Both the position numbers and the translations under genes were made by a program. The notes beneath the pieces are model-generated. The model was not told the DNA's origin, did no database searches, and saw only the letters and a program-made list of their open reading frames with translations. A DNA stretch of 12,302 nucleotides from REEB470 sp032117095 (GTDB lineage Bacteria > Bacillota > Bacilli > Paenibacillales > YIM-B00363), in NCBI GenBank assembly GCA_032117095.1, contig JAULZZ010000093.1:1-12302 (forward strand), given 5' to 3'. Shown in pieces: positions 1 to 7,457 of the stretch (position 1 is its first letter; the number at the start of each line of letters is the position of its first letter).

Positions 1-205
1 CATCCACGGTACACACGTTGAGTTTGCTCGCATTGGGATGGGGAGTTTTTGTGACGACACGCCCGACGACGACGCCGGCTACGTGCGGTCTGCGCACGAT
101 GCGTTCGACTTCGATGCCCCCTTGGGTAAGCTTGTCGGCAATTTGCTCTGACGTAAACCCGTGGATATCGACGTACCCTGTAAGACATGAAAATGACAAC
201 TGCAT
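1..205 (-). CDS. pheT: Phenylalanyl-tRNA synthetase beta subunit, N-terminal part (cut by window edge)
   Basis: This is the first 68 or so codons of PheT, the beta subunit of the cytosolic alpha2-beta2 enzyme that charges tRNA-Phe. The ATG at 205 follows a strong AGGGGGAGAG ribosome binding site and lies 17 nt after the pheS stop. The protein begins MQLSFSCLTGYVDIHG, then has TSEQIADKLTQGGIEVE, the usual N-terminal B1 region. It continues into the start of the tRNA-binding (EMAP/OB-fold) domain with HPNASKLNVC. The rest of the gene lies beyond base 1. Gene order and spacing indicate one operon with pheS. The call rests on recognised family sequence plus synteny. Confidence 0.9.
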   Translation of the reverse strand, partial: MQLSFSCLTGYVDIHGFTSEQIADKLTQGGIEVERIVRRPHVAGVVVGRVVTKTPHPNASKLNVCTVD

Positions 206-222
206 GTGTGGACTCTCCCCCT

Positions 223-1257
223 CTACCGTCTCGTGAATTGCTGGAGAAACAGCAGATCATTCGTATAAAAATGACGAATGTCTTCGATGCCATAGCGCAA
301 CATCGCAATGCGCTCTACCCCAAGACCAAACGCAAACCCACGCACCCGTGTCGGGTCATAGCCACTGTGTTCGAGCACATGCGCATGCACCATCCCTGCG
401 CCCAAAATCTCAATCCACCCACTGTGTTTGCACACGCGACACCCTTCACCATGGCATACCGAACAGGTGACATCGATTTCTACACTCGGTTGCGTGAACG
501 GAAAAAAACTCGGACGCATGCGCATATGGGTGTCATGTCCGAACATTTGGCGGGCAAAATGCAACAACGTGCCCCGCAAATCGCTCATGCGTACATCGGT
601 ATCGACGACCAAGCCTTCAATCTGCATAAACTGATGCGAATGCGTCGGGTCGTCGTCGTCACGGCGATACACCTTACCCGGACAAATAATCTTCACAGGC
701 ACTTCGCCTTGTCGTTGTTGCAATGTTCGCACTTGTACCGGCGATGTCTGCGTACGCAACAACAAATCTGCACTCATATAAAACGAGTCTTGCATGTCTC
801 TCGCCGGATGGTCGACGGGCAAGTTGAGTGCTTCGAAATTGTAATAGTCTGTTTCGACTTCGGGTCCTTCGGCGATCGTAAAGCCGAGCCCTAGGAAAAT
901 GTCTTCGATCTCCTCAATGATTTGGCGCAGGGGGTGGATCGTCCCGCCGTATCGCTTGCGTCCTGGAAACGTCACATCGATCGTCTCCGTCGCCAAACGA
1001 CGCTGCGTCTGTGTATGCAACAACTGTTGCTCCTTGCGGTCGATCGCTTGCTCGATGTGCACACGGACGTCATTGGCAAGCTGTCCGATGTGGGGTCGCT
1101 CCGTTGCAGGCAACGACACCAACGCACGCATCACCTGAGTAAGTCTGCCTTTTTTTCCGAGATAGGTGACACGGCATTGTTGTAAAGCGGTCAGCTCCGT
1201 AACCTGCTCAATCTCTTGTTGTGCTTCGTCACGCAATTGGGCGATCTGTTCGCGCAT
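223..1257 (-). CDS. pheS: Phenylalanyl-tRNA synthetase alpha subunit
   Basis: This is the catalytic alpha subunit of the class II phenylalanyl-tRNA synthetase, which joins phenylalanine to tRNA-Phe in the cytoplasm. The ATG at 1257 gives 344 aa, the usual Bacillota length, and sits 8 nt after an AAAGGGTGG ribosome binding site. A GTG at 1269 is in frame but too close to that site. Visible features are an N-terminal coiled-coil tRNA-binding arm (about residues 1-85), motif 2 as VYRRDDDDPTHSHQF (about 196-210), the SFFPFTQPSVEIDV strand (about 250-263), a CSVC...CRVC cysteine cluster before GWIEILGAGMVH, and motif 3 GLGVERIAML (about 311-320). It is complete and followed after 17 nt by pheT. 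A terminator-like hairpin precedes it and may attenuate or insulate the operon. Confidence 0.97.
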   Translation of the reverse strand: MREQIAQLRDEAQQEIEQVTELTALQQCRVTYLGKKGRLTQVMRALVSLPATERPHIGQLANDVRVHIEQAIDRKEQQLLHTQTQRRLATETIDVTFPGRKRYGGTIHPLRQIIEEIEDIFLGLGFTIAEGPEVETDYYNFEALNLPVDHPARDMQDSFYMSADLLLRTQTSPVQVRTLQQRQGEVPVKIICPGKVYRRDDDDPTHSHQFMQIEGLVVDTDVRMSDLRGTLLHFARQMFGHDTHMRMRPSFFPFTQPSVEIDVTCSVCHGEGCRVCKHSGWIEILGAGMVHAHVLEHSGYDPTRVRGFAFGLGVERIAMLRYGIEDIRHFYTNDLLFLQQFTRR

Positions 1258-1277
1258 GGTATGTTCCACCCTTTCAC

Positions 1278-1314
1278 AAAAAACGCCTGACCCTCCCGCA
1301 TCGGGAAGAACAGG
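1278..1314 (-). terminator. Hairpin with T-run between the tRNA-Gly gene and pheS
   Basis: Reading the minus strand, CCTG pairs with CAGG around an inner TTCCCG-ATG-CGGGAG hairpin, followed by CG and six T. It could end the tRNA-Gly transcript or act as a leader attenuator for pheS, whose ribosome binding site begins just downstream. I see no complete T-box upstream of it. Confidence 0.6.
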
Positions 1315-1397
1315 TCGTCCACTTGTCTGATGTTAAAACCGCTGCCTCGCCTGATGATAAGGGGGCACAACGCACTGTGCGTACTTACACTTAACAA

Positions 1398-1468
1398 AGC
1401 GGGTGATGGGAATCGAACCCACGCCACCAGCTTGGGAAGCTGGAGTTCTGCCATTGAACTACACCCGC
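1398..1468 (-). tRNA. tRNA-Gly, anticodon CCC
   Basis: A 71-nt cloverleaf can be drawn on the minus strand. The acceptor stem is GCGGGTG/CACCCGC with discriminator T, the D arm GTTC/GAAC, the anticodon stem CCAGC/GCTGG around loop TTCCCAA (anticodon CCC at plus positions 1434-1436), and the T arm GTGGG-TTCGATT-CCCAT. The 3' CCA is not encoded. A discriminator U and C35-C36 are expected of glycine tRNAs. The CCC anticodon reads GGG only; most genomes also carry GCC and UCC isoacceptors elsewhere. Confidence 0.93.
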
Positions 1469-1499
1469 ATCCATGCTCGCACATCTAGCGAACAGATTC

Positions 1500-1528
1500 A
1501 TTATATACAAAAAGAATGCAGAACTCAA
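1500..1528 (-). promoter_or_regulatory. Promoter of the tRNA-Gly gene
   Basis: On the minus strand there is TTGAGT (plus 1523-1528), a 17-bp spacer and a perfect TATAAT (plus 1500-1505), about 32 bp upstream of the tRNA 5' end. The match and spacing fit a housekeeping sigma-A promoter. Confidence 0.75.
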
Positions 1529-1623
1529 ATGCACGCACAAAAAAATTAGTGGAGAGGCGTCCCACCAGCATTTTATCCCGTCTACATCCGTTGCATCCAT
1601 AAAATTCACGCACGCAAAATGGA

Positions 1624-1653
1624 ATTGACTCCATCACATTTTTTCTGTAAATT
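1624..1653 (+). promoter_or_regulatory. Possible promoter of the small secreted-peptide gene
   Basis: TTGACT (1624-1629) is followed after 18 bp by TAAATT (1648-1653). The -35 is good and the -10 weak. It lies about 33 bp upstream of the ATG at 1686, leaving a short leader that holds the ribosome binding site. Confidence 0.35.
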
Positions 1654-1685
1654 GTGAATACAACCTATGATGAGGAGAGGGATTT

Positions 1686-1850
1686 ATGCGACGAAATCGT
1701 GCACTCAGACGGAAAGTTTTCATGTTATTGATGGTATCGTTGATGTTGCTTTGCTTACAGTCGTGGCAAGCCACTGTTTTTGCTCACGAACCCAGCTCCT
1801 CCTCCTCCTCTGGGATGCGTGGTTTGCCTGCGAAGCCTGCGATACCCTAA
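1686..1850 (+). CDS. Small secreted peptide precursor (54 aa), function unknown
   Basis: I do not recognise a family. The ATG at 1686 lies 8 nt after a strong AGGAG within AGGAGAGGG, and the frame runs 54 codons to TAA at 1848. The N-terminus is strongly basic (MRRNRALRRK), followed by a hydrophobic stretch rich in Met, Leu and Val (about residues 11-24) and a plausible signal peptidase site after ATVFA (residue 33). That would leave a mature peptide of about 21 residues: HEP, then six serines, GMRG and a proline-rich tail. A strong hairpin terminator begins at the stop codon, so this looks like a complete single-gene unit. Candidates are an exported signalling peptide or small cell-surface peptide, but nothing here decides between them. 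A longer frame in another phase overlaps it but has no comparable start site. Confidence 0.6.
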   Translation: MRRNRALRRKVFMLLMVSLMLLCLQSWQATVFAHEPSSSSSSGMRGLPAKPAIP

Positions 1851-1890
1851 ATAAAGAAGCCGGTCGCTCGTCGATCGGCTTCTTTTATTT
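1848..1890 (+). terminator. Strong, probably bidirectional terminator after the peptide gene
   Basis: AAATAAAGAAGCCG pairs with CGGCTTCTTTTATTT across a 13-nt loop. The GC core GAAGCCG/CGGCTTC is followed by TTTTATTT on the plus strand and has an equally T-rich flank on the minus strand. It could therefore also stop transcripts arriving from the phosphoesterase gene. The bases between here and 2054 hold no gene I can support. Confidence 0.85.
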
Positions 1891-2012
1891 GTGCGCATCC
1901 GTGTTGTGTTCCAATACAAACCCTCGCCCTTTCCTATAAACGGCCTCCTTAGTGTTTGGAATGTTTCCTTAAGGGTGCGTATGAGAGACATGATGACGTA
2001 AACGGACACCCT

Positions 2013-2050
2013 CCGTATAGACGAACCAACGCAGACGAGCTAGTATACGG
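2013..2050. repeat. Inverted repeat CCGTATA...TATACGG
   Basis: Two perfect 7-bp arms (2013-2019 and 2044-2050) lie around a 24-nt loop just past the 3' end of the phosphoesterase gene. There is no T-run, so it is at best a stabilising 3' hairpin. Confidence 0.3.
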
Positions 2051-2054
2051 GGAA

Positions 2055-2888
2055 TCACAAAGGGGCAAGGGGCAAAACGAGCTGGTGGTCCGTCTGTTGC
2101 CCACACCAGTCGTCATTGTATGCATAGGCGGGCATGCCTGCGCGGACAAGGGGGGCGAGGGCGCTCCAAGGCTCGTTGGCAAAAGACAACGTTTTGATAC
2201 GTACCGCCGTACGGTCGATGTCGACGATCCGCACCGCAGGGGCATCTAAGACGGCGGCCGTTTGGACGAACGTCCACGGGGCACGCTGGAAAATAGAATG
2301 CCGATGATTGTGCCCACAAAAGTACAGCCCACCGCGCAATGGGGGGCGAAAAATATAGTCAAGTGGCGTCGTCGGTTCGATCGATAAGTACGGAAAGGTA
2401 GAATACGCCGTCGTGTCATAGACGGAGTGATGCCCGAAAACGAGCAACGGCTTATTCCCACAATGTGCCACTGCGTGCGCCCATAATGCGCGCTGGGAGG
2501 CGTCCAATACACCCCCCCATCCCTGCGAGGATGCCTCCTGCGTCGTGTCCAAAAAAAGCAACCATGCGCACGATGTTTCCTGCAATGCGGTGCGTGGCTG
2601 CCCCGAGACGGCGACGAGGGTACATTTCGGCACGTGCATCGTATCGTGGTTGCCCAAAATATAGCGTATCGGGCGGGACGTCACGTTGTAGGCAACCGTC
2701 ATCTGTTCCCATTCTGTGACAAAGCCGTGTTGGGTCGCATCGCCGAGTGCCACGACGTAATCCGCCTGTATGGCGTGAATCGTTCGCATAAATGCGGTGT
2801 AAAACGTATCACGAGCAGCCGTCCATGTCGCGGGGGCGGGCGCACGGGGTTGGGCGTAATGCAAATCACCGATGACGAGCAGACGCAT
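2055..2888 (-). CDS. Calcineurin-like metallophosphoesterase
   Basis: A 277-aa cytoplasmic protein (no signal peptide) of the two-metal calcineurin-like phosphoesterase superfamily. It shows all five signature blocks in order: GDLH (D8, H10), ALGDATQHG (D50), GNHD (79-82), GHH (152-154) and GHNH (192-195). These residues bind the dinuclear metal centre and the phosphate. The family hydrolyses phosphomono- or diesters; GNHD with GHNH resembles the Icc/CpdA and 3',5'-cyclic-nucleotide class, but the substrate cannot be read from sequence. The ATG at 2888 follows AGAAAGGA at about 9 nt. It is divergent from the tracrRNA gene and shares an 80-bp intergenic region with it. There is no obvious functional link to the CRISPR locus. 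Confidence 0.85.
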   Translation of the reverse strand: MRLLVIGDLHYAQPRAPAPATWTAARDTFYTAFMRTIHAIQADYVVALGDATQHGFVTEWEQMTVAYNVTSRPIRYILGNHDTMHVPKCTLVAVSGQPRTALQETSCAWLLFLDTTQEASSQGWGGVLDASQRALWAHAVAHCGNKPLLVFGHHSVYDTTAYSTFPYLSIEPTTPLDYIFRPPLRGGLYFCGHNHRHSIFQRAPWTFVQTAAVLDAPAVRIVDIDRTAVRIKTLSFANEPWSALAPLVRAGMPAYAYNDDWCGQQTDHQLVLPLAPL

Positions 2889-2934
2889 AGGGGATGATCC
2901 TTTCTAAGGAAGGTGAAAAAGTTTTGGAATGCTG

Positions 2935-2963
2935 TTGACAGTGTGTTTTGTATAGCGTATTAT
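2935..2963 (+). promoter_or_regulatory. Strong promoter of the cas9-proximal tracrRNA gene
   Basis: A consensus TTGACA (2935-2940), a 17-bp spacer and TATTAT (2958-2963) predict a start near 2970, right at the first base of the anti-repeat. A TATAAT on the opposite strand (2959-2964) overlaps this -10 and may serve the divergent phosphoesterase gene. The promoter lies outside the segment duplicated to 9810-9970, so the second tracrRNA copy lacks it. Confidence 0.85.
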
Positions 2964-2969
2964 AAAAGA

Positions 2970-3065
2970 GGTTCTAGCACAACCAAAGTTTGTAGGTTAC
3001 TATGATAAGACTTTATGTCGCCAAGCGCTGTCCTCCTAGTGTACTAGGAGGACATCTTGTTTTTT
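2970..3065 (+). ncRNA. tracrRNA (copy A, upstream of cas9)
   Basis: This is the trans-activating RNA that pairs with crRNA and scaffolds Cas9. It is transcribed on the plus strand from the promoter at 2935. The anti-repeat spans the full repeat length. Its 5' half (TTCTAGCACAACCAAAG, 2972-2988) complements the 3' half of the crRNA repeat almost perfectly. Its 3' half, TTTGTAGGTTACTATGAT, pairs with the repeat start GTCATATTTCCC with an internal bulge. GGTTACTATGATAAG matches the Geobacillus type II-C tracrRNA as I recall it. Next come a short nexus hairpin GAC-TTTAT-GTC (3010-3020), where Geobacillus has GGC/GCC, and a 12-bp terminator stem with T-run. The 3' end is predicted at about 3065 and the mature length at about 70-96 nt after RNase III processing. 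Confidence 0.9.
3029..3065 (+). terminator. tracrRNA terminator
   Basis: TGTCCTCCTAGT (3029-3040) is perfectly complementary to ACTAGGAGGACA (3043-3054), giving a 10-12 bp stem with a tiny loop, followed by TCTTG and six T. It forms the 3' hairpin of the tracrRNA and also separates tracrRNA from cas9 transcription. Confidence 0.9.
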
Positions 3066-3086
3066 ATGCATGCGTGCAGGTACAAT
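3057..3086 (+). promoter_or_regulatory. Possible cas9 promoter
   Basis: TACAAT (3081-3086, five of six consensus bases) lies 18 bp after TTGTTT (3057-3062) inside the tracrRNA T-run. It would give cas9 a start near 3093, just ahead of or inside the 20-bp palindrome at 3097. The -35 is poor, so read-through from the tracrRNA promoter is an alternative. Confidence 0.4.
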
Positions 3087-3096
3087 GAACGTGTGT

Positions 3097-3116
3097 TATC
3101 GATTTGCAAAACGATA
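3097..3116. promoter_or_regulatory. 20-bp palindrome, candidate operator upstream of cas9
   Basis: TATCGATTTGCAAAACGATA is an inverted repeat with nine of ten half-site positions matching and no loop. It lies between the putative cas9 -10 box and its ribosome binding site. An exact copy occurs at 9936-9955 in the duplicated segment. Position and symmetry suggest a dimeric repressor site, though an RNA hairpin is possible. Confidence 0.5.
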
Positions 3117-3142
3117 TGTACATGAATGGGGAGGTGTGCCTT

Positions 3143-6100
3143 GTGGCGTATCGATTTGGATTAGATATTGGGATCGCCAGCTGTGGCTGGTCCATACTGG
3201 ATTTACAAAAAGGGCGCATCGTAGATTTTGGGGTGCGCATCTTTGAAACGGCAGAAATGCCAAAAACAGGCGAATCCCTTAATGTGCCTCGGAGAGACGC
3301 CCGCGGACAACGCCGACGATTACGTCGACGTGCTTTGCGCATGGAGGACATTCGTGCATTGTTCGTGAAGGCGGGATTGTTTACGTCTTCGGATGCTTTT
3401 TTGGAAAAAATGAATATGGTGCACGAAAAGGAACACTCTGTATGGAAACTGCGCGCACAAGCGCTAGACACCCTACTCGAACCGTGGGAATGGACACGTG
3501 TGCTCATCCATCTTGCTAAACGCCGTGGATATCGTTCCAATCGTCGTGTAGAACAGGTTGCGGAAACTGCCCAAAAACAAGCAGAAGACCAAAAAACTGA
3601 CAAGAAAGCGGCAGAGGAAAGCAAACAAGTGAGCCGTGGCATTGCATTGTTGCGAGAAAAACAACACGAAGGTGCTTATCGGACGGTTGGCGAAACGATC
3701 GCCAAGCATGCAGCCTATGCCAAATATAAGCGCAATCGTCACGGGAATCATCAATATCACATGGATCGTACGATGGTACACGAGGAGGCGCAACTGCTCT
3801 TTGCATCTCAACGGCATTTTGGCAATCCATACGCCTCATTAGAACTAGAAGAACAGTACATGGACATCGCTTTTCGGCAACGTCCGTTTGCCAGTCGGGC
3901 TACGTTAGAACGGCTCATTGGAAAATGTACGTTTGAAAAGAACGAAAACCGTGCGCCAAAACACAGTTATTCGAGCGAACGTGCGGTGATGCTACAGAAA
4001 ATCAATAATTTACGTCTGGTGCAAGACGGAAAAATACGTTCTACTCCCGATGAAAACGGCAACGCAATGTATTTGACCGCTACACAACGCCACACGCTGA
4101 TCGCACTGGTACTTGATCAAAAAGAGGTCACCTACAAAAGCATTCGCAAAGCACTCCAACTCCCCGATACGGTCACGTTTCATGGGATCACCTATCCGAC
4201 TAAAAAAGCTGACAATACTACAAAGACAAAGAAAAAAGACGACCCTGAGACCGCTGTCGTCATGCGGATGAAGTTTTATCATGCAGTCAAAAGTGCACTC
4301 GCAACGGACCATCCCTCGACATGGCAATCCCTTGTCGAACAACCTGCTATGTTCGATGCGCTCGGAGACATCTTGACGTTATGCAAAAACGATGACGAAT
4401 TAGAAGACGGGATGCGACAACTTTGTTTTGACGACAGTGCGATCGTTGCATTAAAACCTTTGAATTTTTCAAAACCCGCAAACCTGTCTTATAAAGCATA
4501 TGCAAAGTTGCTTCCTTTTTTAGAAAATGGACTGACCTATGACAAAGCTTGTGCGCAAGCAGGGTATGATTTCCGTGATCAAACGCATGTCAAACATCGG
4601 TTGCTGCCGCCCATCCCGACGGATGAAGTGCGCAATCCAGTCGTGCTCCGCGCCTTAACTCAGGCACGAAAAGTGCTCAATGCGATGGTACGCACATACG
4701 GTACCCCCGAAGCGGTACACATCGAAGTCGCCCGTGAGTTATCCAAACCATTTGATGAGCGAGGAAAAATCAAAAAGAAAATCGAGGAAAATCGAGAAAA
4801 AAATCAAAAAGTCAAGGACGATTTAAAAAACAATTTTCCATTGTTCAAAAATCGGGATGCTAAACCATTCGATGCAATGAAATACAAACTATATAAAGAA
4901 CAAAATTGTAAATGCGTATACTCTGGAGAAACAATCGATCTCGATCGCTTGTTTGAACCCAAAGAGACGGGGTATGTGGAAGTCGATCACATCTTACCGA
5001 TGAGCCGCACGATGGACGATTCTTATATGAACAAAGTCCTCGTGTTGCAACGTGAAAATCGCAACAAAGGCAATCGCACACCGTATGAATGGTTCGGAGA
5101 CAATACAGAAAAATGGGCGTGGTTTGAAGGGTTTGTCGATAACCTCCCCTACAAAAAACGAATGAATCTACTGCGAAAATCCCTAAATCAGGAAGAAAAA
5201 AAGGACTTTATGTCGCGGCATTTGAACGACACACGCTATATTGCACGCTTTTTCACGAACTTTGTACGCAATCATTTGATCATCGAAAATAACAAGGTCG
5301 TCTGTGTCAACGGGCAATTGACGGCGTTCTTACGCACGCACTACGGTCTAAAAAAGCTCAAAGACCGCACCGAAGATGTGCATCACGCACTCGATGCGAT
5401 CCTCATTGCAGTAGCAGATGAGAAAAAAATGCATCGCATTTCAATCCATCACAAAAGAAAAGAATTGTATGGCACCAAAGTAAATGAACATGTCATTGAT
5501 CCAGAAACTGGGGGAATTTTAGAAGATACGTATCTCATCACGCAATACGATCGCGATGAAAGATTCCCTCTTCCTTGGAACGACTTTCGCAAAGAAGTGC
5601 TTTGTCGCTTTGGGATTGATCCCCGCAAGGAAAAAACAGGCGAACAGGCCCCTGAAAAAAGTGCGCTGACTCCTTGGGAGCTCCTCGATCAGTGCAGCCT
5701 GAGTCAATACCACGAAATCACCGAGCAAGAAAAAAAATGGATACGCCCCTTGTTCGTCTCCCGTGCGCCAACCAGAAAAATCAACGGCAAAGCGCATGAA
5801 GACACTGTGAAAGGATTGCGTTGGCGCGATACCAAAGAAATAAAAGTGAAGAAAACCACACTATCGTCTATCGTCGGAGAGCACAAGACGTTTTCACCAA
5901 AAGATGCGCAAGCAAAAGTCGAGGCAATTTACGGAGAAGATCCTAAACTCAAAGAAGCGGTGTATGCGTGGCTCGTGGGCACCGCGGATTTGAAAAAAGC
6001 GATCCAAAATGGGCAATATCCTCGTAAGCCATTAAAAGAGGGAAGAGAAGGTTTGGGACCAGAAATTCGCAGTGTTAAGCTGATAGAACCGTCATTGGCG

Positions 6101-6568
6101 GGGGTGCGTGTGCATCAGGGGCGGGGCATTGCGGAAAACGATGCTATGGTACGTGTCGATATTTTTGAGAAAAAAGGAAAATATTATATCGTGCCCATCT
6201 ATGTCGCCGATACGGTAAAAGCGACATTGCCCGAGCGGGCGATCGCCGCCCATAAACCGGAGACGGAGTGGACGATGATGGATGTGTCGTATCGCTTTTG
6301 TTTTTCACTGTACCCGAACGATGTGGTGCGATTACAAACAAAAGAAAGCGTATATTTTGGCTACTATAAAACAACACATCGGGGGAGTGCAGGGATTAGC
6401 ATTTTGTCCCACGATCGCTCAAGTGGTAAAAAAGAAGGTCGTTGGGAAGGTTTAGGTATAAAAACAGGCGTCGTGTCGTTCGATAAATATGTCGTAGATG
6501 TATTAGGGAATTACTCTCTCGTGAAAGGGGAGCGTCGCCTTGGCTTTTCGGAGCGTTCGCATCAGTAA
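3143..6568 (+). CDS. cas9: Cas9, type II-C RNA-guided endonuclease
   Basis: This is the effector nuclease of the locus: loaded with crRNA and tracrRNA, it cuts both strands of target DNA. I choose GTG at 3143 because GGGGAGG lies 8 nt upstream and the protein then starts MAYRFGLDIGIAS, as in relatives. An ATG at 3122 has no such site. The length is 1141 aa, against about 1087 for Geobacillus Cas9 from memory. Features in order: RuvC-I with D8; arginine-rich bridge helix (about 50-75); REC lobe; RuvC-II E528 in VHIEVARELS; HNH domain with H616 in VDHILP; RuvC-III H748 and D751 in HHALDA; then WED and PAM-interacting region (about 840-1141) ending VDVLGNYSLVKGERRLGF. All catalytic residues are present. 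Extra lysine-rich segments near residues 141-165 and 353-370 explain some added length. It overlaps cas1 by 29 bp. Confidence 0.98.
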   Translation: MAYRFGLDIGIASCGWSILDLQKGRIVDFGVRIFETAEMPKTGESLNVPRRDARGQRRRLRRRALRMEDIRALFVKAGLFTSSDAFLEKMNMVHEKEHSVWKLRAQALDTLLEPWEWTRVLIHLAKRRGYRSNRRVEQVAETAQKQAEDQKTDKKAAEESKQVSRGIALLREKQHEGAYRTVGETIAKHAAYAKYKRNRHGNHQYHMDRTMVHEEAQLLFASQRHFGNPYASLELEEQYMDIAFRQRPFASRATLERLIGKCTFEKNENRAPKHSYSSERAVMLQKINNLRLVQDGKIRSTPDENGNAMYLTATQRHTLIALVLDQKEVTYKSIRKALQLPDTVTFHGITYPTKKADNTTKTKKKDDPETAVVMRMKFYHAVKSALATDHPSTWQSLVEQPAMFDALGDILTLCKNDDELEDGMRQLCFDDSAIVALKPLNFSKPANLSYKAYAKLLPFLENGLTYDKACAQAGYDFRDQTHVKHRLLPPIPTDEVRNPVVLRALTQARKVLNAMVRTYGTPEAVHIEVARELSKPFDERGKIKKKIEENREKNQKVKDDLKNNFPLFKNRDAKPFDAMKYKLYKEQNCKCVYSGETIDLDRLFEPKETGYVEVDHILPMSRTMDDSYMNKVLVLQRENRNKGNRTPYEWFGDNTEKWAWFEGFVDNLPYKKRMNLLRKSLNQEEKKDFMSRHLNDTRYIARFFTNFVRNHLIIENNKVVCVNGQLTAFLRTHYGLKKLKDRTEDVHHALDAILIAVADEKKMHRISIHHKRKELYGTKVNEHVIDPETGGILEDTYLITQYDRDERFPLPWNDFRKEVLCRFGIDPRKEKTGEQAPEKSALTPWELLDQCSLSQYHEITEQEKKWIRPLFVSRAPTRKINGKAHEDTVKGLRWRDTKEIKVKKTTLSSIVGEHKTFSPKDAQAKVEAIYGEDPKLKEAVYAWLVGTADLKKAIQNGQYPRKPLKEGREGLGPEIRSVKLIEPSLAGVRVHQGRGIAENDAMVRVDIFEKKGKYYIVPIYVADTVKATLPERAIAAHKPETEWTMMDVSYRFCFSLYPNDVVRLQTKESVYFGYYKTTHRGSAGISILSHDRSSGKKEGRWEGLGIKTGVVSFDKYVVDVLGNYSLVKGERRLGFSERSHQ

Positions 6569-7457
6569 TCCGAGTGCACTCTCTGTGAAAAATAGGCAAC
6601 TCGTCGTGGAGCAGGCAGGAGAAAAAATCACGATTCCGCTAGAAGACATCGCAACGATCACGTTAGAAGACCCCTCCATTCGCCTGAGTGTGCACGTACT
6701 GCGCGAAGCGTCCGTGCGCAACATCGTGGTCATCGTCTGTGATGAAAAACACATGCCGTCGGGGTTGTTGACTCCGTATGCCAACCATTCCCGACAACTT
6801 CAAGTCATCCGCATGCAATGGGAAATGCCCCGTCCGTTTCAAAAACGCATATGGCAACGCATCATTCGTCAGAAGATTGAAAATCAAGCGCGGTGTTGTG
6901 CACTTTCTGGCGACATGCAGACCGCCGATGAACTACGGGAAATTATAGGATCTGTTGGATCGGGGGATCCGACAAACCGTGAAGCAGTCGCCGCGCGAAT
7001 TCATTTTCGTGCGGTGTTCGACTTTACTTTGCGTCGACGCGATCCGATAGATAAACGAAATGGGGTGCTAAATTATGGGTATGCCGTGCTCCGTGCAGCA
7101 CTGGCACGTGCCGTGGCAGAATACGGCTTTATCCCTGCGATTGGCATCAATCACGAAAGCGAATTAAATTCATTTAACTTAATTGATGACTTTTTAGAAC
7201 CGTATCGCCCGCTAGTAGACTTGTTTTTAGCGCAGTGGTTACTGCACCATGACATCTCCGACGGACTGACCCCCTCACTGAAATCTGAACTTACTGGCCT
7301 GTTGCACAGTACGATCTTAATTCAAAAGGAGGAATGTAGTGTGATGCATGCGATGGATGTAATGTTAAAAAGTTTTGTTACGGCTTGTCGTGCGTTAGAC
7401 CCTGCGCTACTTGTCCTCCCCCAATTGATCCCCATTCAACGCCACCGCTATGAGTAA
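6540..7457 (+). CDS. cas1: Cas1, CRISPR integrase
   Basis: This is the metal-dependent integrase of the Cas1-Cas2 complex that inserts new spacers at the leader end of the array. It is 305 aa, normal for type II. I use TTG at 6540 because AAAGGGGAG lies about 8 nt upstream within the end of cas9, and it yields MAFRSVRISNPSALS, a standard type II Cas1 start. The N-terminal beta domain spans about residues 1-75. The helical catalytic domain carries E148 (TNREAVAARIHF), H205 (IGINHESELNSFNLIDDFLE) and E220, which correspond to the known active-site triad. Start and stop overlaps with cas9 and cas2 point to one translationally coupled operon. There is no cas4 or csn2, which fits subtype II-C. Confidence 0.96.
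   Translation: MAFRSVRISNPSALSVKNRQLVVEQAGEKITIPLEDIATITLEDPSIRLSVHVLREASVRNIVVIVCDEKHMPSGLLTPYANHSRQLQVIRMQWEMPRPFQKRIWQRIIRQKIENQARCCALSGDMQTADELREIIGSVGSGDPTNREAVAARIHFRAVFDFTLRRRDPIDKRNGVLNYGYAVLRAALARAVAEYGFIPAIGINHESELNSFNLIDDFLEPYRPLVDLFLAQWLLHHDISDGLTPSLKSELTGLLHSTILIQKEECSVMHAMDVMLKSFVTACRALDPALLVLPQLIPIQRHRYE

Noticed and set aside
187..894. Long plus-strand open frame opposite pheS
   Set aside because: It is antisense to a fully conserved pheS frame, its translation has no recognisable domain, and it has no ribosome binding site.
1258..1398. Possible T-box leader for pheS, because GGGTGGAAC is present
   Set aside because: The motif lies after the terminator hairpin and doubles as the ribosome binding site. 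No specifier loop or antiterminator fits in 140 nt.
1755..2009. Minus-strand 84-aa frame overlapping the small peptide gene and its terminator
   Set aside because: It runs through a strong bidirectional terminator, has no usable ribosome binding site spacing, and has a composition unlike a folded protein.
2937..2944. ACAGTGTG shared by the tracrRNA promoter and the terminal 35-mer, suggesting the 35-mer crRNA targets the tracrRNA promoter
   Set aside because: Only eight bases match, flanks differ, and the match is not at the PAM-proximal end, so chance is likely.
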